From contig JAHHRP010000061.1 of NCBI GenBank assembly GCA_020025735.1, positions 1 through 10,570 of the forward strand: a DNA stretch of 10,570 nt. Reading direction: 5' to 3'. The translations under genes and the position numbers were made by a program. Shown one piece after another: positions 7,691-10,570 of the stretch. The first letter of the stretch is position 1; each line of letters starts with the position of its first letter. The notes under the pieces are model-generated. The model was given only the letters and a program-made list of their open reading frames with translations, had not been told where the DNA came from and did no database searches. The DNA comes from Evtepia sp. (GTDB lineage: Bacteria; Bacillota; Clostridia; Oscillospirales; Oscillospiraceae).

Positions 7691-8074
7691 TTATGCCTCC
7701 TCTGCGGCCACCACGGCCTCATAGCCATCGGAATCCAGGAGCTCTTCGGTGTTACTGACCTGGGAAACTTTGATGAGCCAGGCATCATAAGGGGCTTCGT
7801 TGATCTGAGCCGGGTCATCCAGCAGGGCCTCGTTGACCGCAGAGACAATGCCGGTAACAGGGGAGAATACATCAGAGACAGCTTTGACGGACTCCACGTC
7901 GGCGAACGATTCGCCAGCGCTTACCTCATCACCTTCTTCGGGGAGATTGATGAACACAATATCACCCAGCGCGCTCTGAGCGTAGTCGGTTAGGCCGATG
8001 GTAAAGACCTCATCTTCTTCCAGAATCCATTCGTGGGATTTGCTGTACTTTAGATTAGCGGGAATGTTAGGCAT
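7691..8074 (-). CDS. gcvH: Glycine cleavage system H protein
   Basis: This small lipoyl carrier shuttles the aminomethyl intermediate between P, T and L proteins. It has 127 residues, typical of the family, starting MPNIPANLKYSKSHEW. The lipoylated lysine is Lys64 in ESVKAVSDVFSPVTG, the standard site. GLTDYAQSALGDIVFINLPE (27-46) and the C-terminal DAWLIKV are also family features. GGAGGAGA lies 6 nt before the ATG. A 72-nt AT-rich gap separates it from gcvT, the only sizeable gap in the operon; LplA, encoded two genes past gcvPA, is the expected source of its lipoyl group. Confidence 0.97.
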   Translation of the reverse strand: MPNIPANLKYSKSHEWILEEDEVFTIGLTDYAQSALGDIVFINLPEEGDEVSAGESFADVESVKAVSDVFSPVTGIVSAVNEALLDDPAQINEAPYDAWLIKVSQVSNTEELLDSDGYEAVVAAEEA

Positions 8075-8122
8075 GATAGATCTCCTCCATAATAAATATA
8101 GTTGCAGTTACTTACAGGAATC

Positions 8123-8150
8123 ATTATAGAAAATAGACAGAACTTTTTAA
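8123..8150 (-). promoter_or_regulatory. Possible internal promoter ahead of gcvH
   Basis: In the gcvT-gcvH gap the minus strand has a perfect TATAAT (8123-8128). A weak -35 match TTAAAA (8145-8150) lies 16 nt upstream, overlapping the gcvT stop codon. The gap is AT-rich, so a chance TATAAT is quite possible. If real, it would allow gcvH and later genes to be transcribed without passing the riboswitch. Confidence 0.25.
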
Positions 8151-9232
8151 GGACGCTTATAAAAAGGAAGAGGGACAATCTCTACTGGCACCCGGCGACC
8201 ACGGACGTTCACCTCCAACGCAGTGCCTTCGGCGGCGTGGGCAGGATCAATGAGCGCCATGGCTACGGCCTTGTCCAGGAAGGGGCAGTGGGTACCAGAG
8301 GTGGTTAGCCCAATTTTCTCCTGGCCCAAATAGACCTCCTGATGTTCTCGCACGATCCCACGGCCAGTGACGGCTAAGCCAACACGGACTCGCTTGGGAG
8401 TGCCAGCAGAAACCAAGGCATCCCGTCCAATGAACTCTTTCTTATTTAGCTTTACGCCGAAGTCCAGGCCGGCCTCCAGAGGAGAGATGGTTTCATCCAT
8501 CTCGTGGCCATACAGAGGCATAGCAGCTTCCAGGCGCAAAGTGTCTCGAGCGCCAAGACCACAGGGAATGAGGCCAAATTCTTCTCCGGCCTTTCGCAAA
8601 AGCTGCCATAGTTTGGGTGCGTTTTCATTGGCGGTGTAGATTTCGTAACCCAATTCTCCAGTGTACCCAGTGCGGGAGATCATGCATCGGATGCCCTGGA
8701 GATCTACGTCGGGTAAGGCGGTATAATAACCCTTGGGGATCTGCTCCTCGGGCAGAAGTTTTTTCAGAATGGCTGGGGAATTGGGACCTTGAAGAGCCAG
8801 TTGGGCTACGCTGTCCGAGATATCTTCGGCTTTGGTGCCGGGCAGGAGATTCTGGGCCATGTGAGTGAAGTCTTTCTCTCGATTGGCAGCATTTACTACG
8901 ACCAGATAGGATTCCTCTCCGAACTTATAGACAACCAGATCATCAATGGTGCCGCCGTCAGGCGTGCACATAACACCGTAGCGGACTTTGTTCAGAGGCA
9001 TATTGGTGTAGTCGTTGGTAAGCAGGTGGTTGAGGGTATCCAAGGCCGTGGGGCCGGTGAAGAGGATTTCGCCCATGTGGGAGACATCGAAGAGACCGGC
9101 CTGCTGACGCACAGCCATGTGTTCTTTGATGACACCTGTGCCGTACTGCACCGGTAACAGATAGCCGGCGAAGGGGACGATTTTTCCGCCCTCGGCCACA
9201 TGGACATCGTAGAGTGGCGTTTTCTGTTCCAT
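8147..9232 (-). CDS. gcvT: Aminomethyltransferase (glycine cleavage T protein)
   Basis: GcvT takes the aminomethyl group from lipoyl-GcvH, transfers the methylene to tetrahydrofolate to make 5,10-methylene-THF, and releases ammonia. From the ATG at 9232 it has 361 residues, the normal size. Family blocks are FAGYLLPVQY (21-30), AGLFDVSHMGEI (45-56), CTPDGGTIDDLVVY with the acidic residues Asp97/Asp98 that include the catalytic Asp, SRTGYTGELGYEIY, and LGARDTLRLEAAMPLYGHE. The open frame extends to 9304, but that region is the riboswitch terminator; GGAGC with an A-rich lead lies 8 nt before the ATG at 9232 and fixes the start. It is first in the operon and directly under control of the glycine riboswitch. 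Tyr24 replaces the Trp more often seen in the FxGWxMPVQY block. Confidence 0.96.
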   Translation of the reverse strand: MEQKTPLYDVHVAEGGKIVPFAGYLLPVQYGTGVIKEHMAVRQQAGLFDVSHMGEILFTGPTALDTLNHLLTNDYTNMPLNKVRYGVMCTPDGGTIDDLVVYKFGEESYLVVVNAANREKDFTHMAQNLLPGTKAEDISDSVAQLALQGPNSPAILKKLLPEEQIPKGYYTALPDVDLQGIRCMISRTGYTGELGYEIYTANENAPKLWQLLRKAGEEFGLIPCGLGARDTLRLEAAMPLYGHEMDETISPLEAGLDFGVKLNKKEFIGRDALVSAGTPKRVRVGLAVTGRGIVREHQEVYLGQEKIGLTTSGTHCPFLDKAVAMALIDPAHAAEGTALEVNVRGRRVPVEIVPLPFYKRP

Positions 9233-9240
9233 TGAGATTC

Positions 9241-9248
9241 GCTCCTTT
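9241..9248 (-). promoter_or_regulatory. Ribosome binding site of gcvT
   Basis: AAAGGAGC on the minus strand, 8 nt before the ATG at 9230-9232. It decides the gcvT start against the upstream in-frame ATG at 9302-9304, which lies within the transcription terminator hairpin and has no such site. Confidence 0.8.
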
Positions 9249-9275
9249 TCCGTTGCACCTATCTCATGTGGTGAC

Positions 9276-9324
9276 AAAAAAACGGAGGCACGAGAGTTGG
9301 ACATGCCAAATCCCGCGTCTCCGT
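9276..9324 (-). terminator. Riboswitch expression-platform terminator
   Basis: On the minus strand ACGGAG (9319-9324) pairs with CTCCGT (9282-9287), followed at once by a run of seven T residues (9276-9282, sharing one base with the stem). Inside, CGCGGGA pairs with TCTCGTG after one mismatch, and UUGG pairs with CCAA around a five-base loop, so nearly the whole span folds into one long hairpin. The 5' strand ACGGAG is also the 3' strand of aptamer stem P1. Glycine binding would hold it in P1 and prevent this hairpin, so transcription into gcvT would continue. Confidence 0.9.
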
Positions 9325-9466
9325 ATGCTGACCCGAAAGATTCTCTAGATTCTCCGCTGGGGCAGATCGCCTCATCGGTGCGTCATTCGCTTTCCAGAGT
9401 CTCGTCCAAAACCGGTCCTTTCGGTTCCACAGATGATGTGGGATCTCCCGTTTTTTTCATCCGACC
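9317..9466 (-). ncRNA. Glycine riboswitch, one good aptamer with a reduced upstream partner
   Basis: The gcv leader contains a glycine (gcvT-motif) aptamer at 9317-9401. P1 forms from GACUCUGG with ACGGAGAC (one A-A mismatch, one G-U). GGAAAG pairs with CUUUC, covarying from the common GGAGAG/CUCUC. P2 is GCG-AAUGA-CGC, followed by the conserved block ACCGAUGAGGCGA; P3 can fold as UCUGC-CCCA-GCGGA; and GAAUCUUUCGGGUC closes the core. Upstream (about 9402-9466) are GGUC and a later GGAC that could form the leader-linker P0 helix, GGGAGA, a hairpin CCACA-UCAUC-UGUGG, and ACCGAAAGG, all recalling the 5' half of a first aptamer. Its expected 3' half (CUCUCAGG-like plus GGACAGAG-like) is missing, so this upstream part is probably a non-binding ghost aptamer. 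Confidence 0.88.
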
Positions 9467-9537
9467 ATATCTTTAAAAGGTCTGACAGGCAGTGGTGGCA
9501 CCAGTCACCCAGTAGGGGCAATCTAATTTATCACCCT

Positions 9538-9566
9538 ATTATAATAACCATATTTTCTACTGTCAA
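9538..9566 (-). promoter_or_regulatory. Consensus sigma-A promoter of the gcv operon
   Basis: The minus strand shows TTGACA (9561-9566), a 17-nt spacer and TATAAT (9538-9543): all 12 positions match consensus with ideal spacing. Initiation near 9531 gives a leader of about 300 nt that contains the riboswitch. The -35 box begins 28 nt after the metA stop codon, and no clear intrinsic terminator lies between, so some metA transcripts may run through the leader. A fully consensus promoter implies that control rests mainly on the riboswitch. Confidence 0.93.
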
Positions 9567-9594
9567 CGAATTTTTCCAGAATCGACCAGGGAAA

Positions 9595-10518
9595 TCATTT
9601 TGTATCTAAATCAGACAAATTATAAGGCGTGGTCTGGTAAACATAGTAGTTGAGCCAGTTTGTGTAGATCAGCTGTCCAGCAGAGCGCCATCGGACAATG
9701 GGGTCCTGTTTTGGATCATCACCGGGGAAGTAGTGGCGGGGGACTTGGATCTCCAACCCCCGGGAGATGTCCCGCCAATACTCTTGGGCTAGGGTGTCCC
9801 AGTCATACTCCAAGTGTCCCAGGAAGAAGAATTGTCGGCTGTCGTCGGTTTTTACAGCAAAAACCCCTACCTCTTCCGAGACAGCCAGAACCTCCAGACC
9901 GGGGACCTTGCGAATATCCTCCTCCAGAACTTCAGTGTGGCGGGAGTGGGGGGCGTAGAAACGGTCATCAAAACCACGAAAAAGGGGGGAGGAGGGCTTC
10001 AGAACCTTGTGGTCAAAGACACCAAAAACCTTTTGGGGCAGGACGTACTTAGGGATACCATAATGATAATATAATCCTGCCTGGGCCCCCCGGCAGATGT
10101 GAAGGGTAGAATGGACATGAGACTTGGACCAATCCATAATTTGACACAATTCCTCCCAGTAGTCCACAGCCTCAAAGTCTAGGTTTTCCACAGGGGCGCC
10201 AGTGATTACCAGGCCGTCGTAGTAATTATCTTTAATTTGTGCAAAGGACGTATAGAAGGATTCCAAGTGACTGTGGTCTACATTCTGGGCCTCATGGCTG
10301 ATGGTTTGCAGCAATTCCACTTGAATTTGCAGGGGGGTGTTGGAGAACTTCCGAAGCAGTTGGGTTTCTGTGGCGATTTTGGTGGGCATTAGATTCAGAA
10401 TGAGCAATTTCAATGGGCGGATGTCCTGGTGGATGGCCCGGTATTCTGTCATAACAAAGATGTTCTCGCCCTCCAGCGTTTCGCGTGCGGGCAGAGAATT
10501 GGGGATTTTGATGGGCAT
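9595..10518 (-). CDS. metA: Homoserine O-acyltransferase, probably acetyl-CoA dependent
   Basis: MetA acylates homoserine in the first committed step of methionine synthesis. From the ATG at 10518 it has 307 residues, close to the family length, and starts MPIKIPNSLP like other members; an in-frame ATG at 10536 lacks a ribosome site, whereas GGAGGG lies 10 nt before 10518. The catalytic set is in the standard numbering: Cys142 in STLHIC, with His235 and Glu237 in GHLEYD; MPTKIATE (44-51) is also present. Residue 111 is Glu (GAPVE), which in the Bacillus cereus enzyme specifies acetyl-CoA, while Gly111 goes with succinyl-CoA, so O-acetylhomoserine is the likely product. Residue 143, usually Trp in CWGAQAG, is Arg here. 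The gene ends 28 nt before the gcv -35 box. Upstream only 52 bases remain, with no clear promoter. Confidence 0.95.
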   Translation of the reverse strand: MPIKIPNSLPARETLEGENIFVMTEYRAIHQDIRPLKLLILNLMPTKIATETQLLRKFSNTPLQIQVELLQTISHEAQNVDHSHLESFYTSFAQIKDNYYDGLVITGAPVENLDFEAVDYWEELCQIMDWSKSHVHSTLHICRGAQAGLYYHYGIPKYVLPQKVFGVFDHKVLKPSSPLFRGFDDRFYAPHSRHTEVLEEDIRKVPGLEVLAVSEEVGVFAVKTDDSRQFFFLGHLEYDWDTLAQEYWRDISRGLEIQVPRHYFPGDDPKQDPIVRWRSAGQLIYTNWLNYYVYQTTPYNLSDLDTK

Positions 10519-10528
10519 AGAACGTGTT

Positions 10529-10534
10529 CCCTCC
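10529..10534 (-). promoter_or_regulatory. Ribosome binding site that sets the metA start
   Basis: GGAGGG on the minus strand, 10 nt before the ATG at 10516-10518. It partly overlaps the alternative in-frame ATG at 10534-10536 and so supports the shorter protein. Confidence 0.75.
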
Positions 10535-10570
10535 ATAAAAGTAAGGTCGGGTAGATAGATACCTATATAT

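Noticed and set aside
7690..7872. 61-residue N-terminal extension of GcvPA
   Set aside because: It is gcvH read in another frame. GcvPA similarity and the ribosome binding site begin at 7689.
9233..9304. N-terminal extension of GcvT starting at 9304
   Set aside because: The extra 24 residues are encoded by the terminator hairpin and leader, have no family similarity, and the ribosome binding site fits only the ATG at 9232.
9467..9530. Possible extra hairpin at the 5' end of the gcv leader (GGTG/CACC and TGAC/GTCA repeats)
   Set aside because: The GGTG-C-CACC palindrome leaves a one-base loop and the TGAC/GTCA pairing is only 4 bp, so no convincing structure or known motif is present.
10519..10570. 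Promoter or SAM-type leader for metA
   Set aside because: Only 52 bases are available; the best -10-like hexamer matches poorly and no riboswitch element can be seen before the window ends.
1..10570. CRISPR arrays, insertion sequences, tRNA or rRNA genes, phage or defence genes
   Set aside because: No spaced direct repeats, transposase motifs, terminal inverted repeats or structural RNA signatures other than the glycine riboswitch were seen.

Overview
The window looks like a chromosomal segment from a gut-type Clostridia (Firmicutes), most plausibly the Oscillospiraceae/Ruminococcaceae group. The grounds are a split glycine decarboxylase (gcvPA plus gcvPB), a glycine riboswitch ahead of gcvT, a DUF4358-type lipoprotein, strong GGAGG-type ribosome binding sites, sigma-A-like promoters, and moderately GC-rich genes beside a short AT-rich patch. 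The taxonomic call is inference from gene content.

Left part (about 1-1800, + strand). An AT-rich tail of an unidentified gene (2-94) runs in from outside the window. A good promoter (78-106) lies over its end and drives two exported proteins: a membrane-anchored or lipoprotein transglutaminase-like protein (156-1274) and a small DUF4358-like lipoprotein (GTG start at 1300, ends 1797). A long inverted repeat at 1809-1849 separates them from the convergent operon to the right.

Centre (1854-9566, - strand). This is one long operon for glycine cleavage, transcribed right to left: promoter, glycine riboswitch with terminator, gcvT, gcvH, gcvPA, gcvPB, lplA, lpdA, then a metallo-beta-lactamase-fold hydrolase. 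All genes after gcvH are packed, with 4-nt overlaps at gcvPA/gcvPB and lpdA/hydrolase and short gaps elsewhere. Together they encode the whole system: P protein decarboxylates glycine and passes the aminomethyl group to lipoyl-GcvH, GcvT moves the methylene to tetrahydrofolate and releases ammonia, Lpd reoxidises the lipoyl arm, and LplA attaches lipoate to GcvH. The promoter matches consensus exactly (TTGACA, 17 nt, TATAAT). The roughly 300-nt leader holds a canonical second glycine aptamer, a shrunken first aptamer, and a terminator whose 5' strand is the 3' strand of aptamer stem P1, which predicts a glycine-activated (ON) switch.

Right end (9595-10518, - strand). A complete metA encodes homoserine O-acyltransferase. 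Glu111 predicts acetyl-CoA use, and the normally conserved Trp after the catalytic Cys is Arg. Its promoter and any leader are outside the window or not recognisable.

Most of the window is recognisable core metabolism and I see no wholly new system. The items most worth a second look are the riboswitch architecture, the hydrolase coupled to lpdA, the MetA substitution, and the exported transglutaminase/DUF4358 pair.
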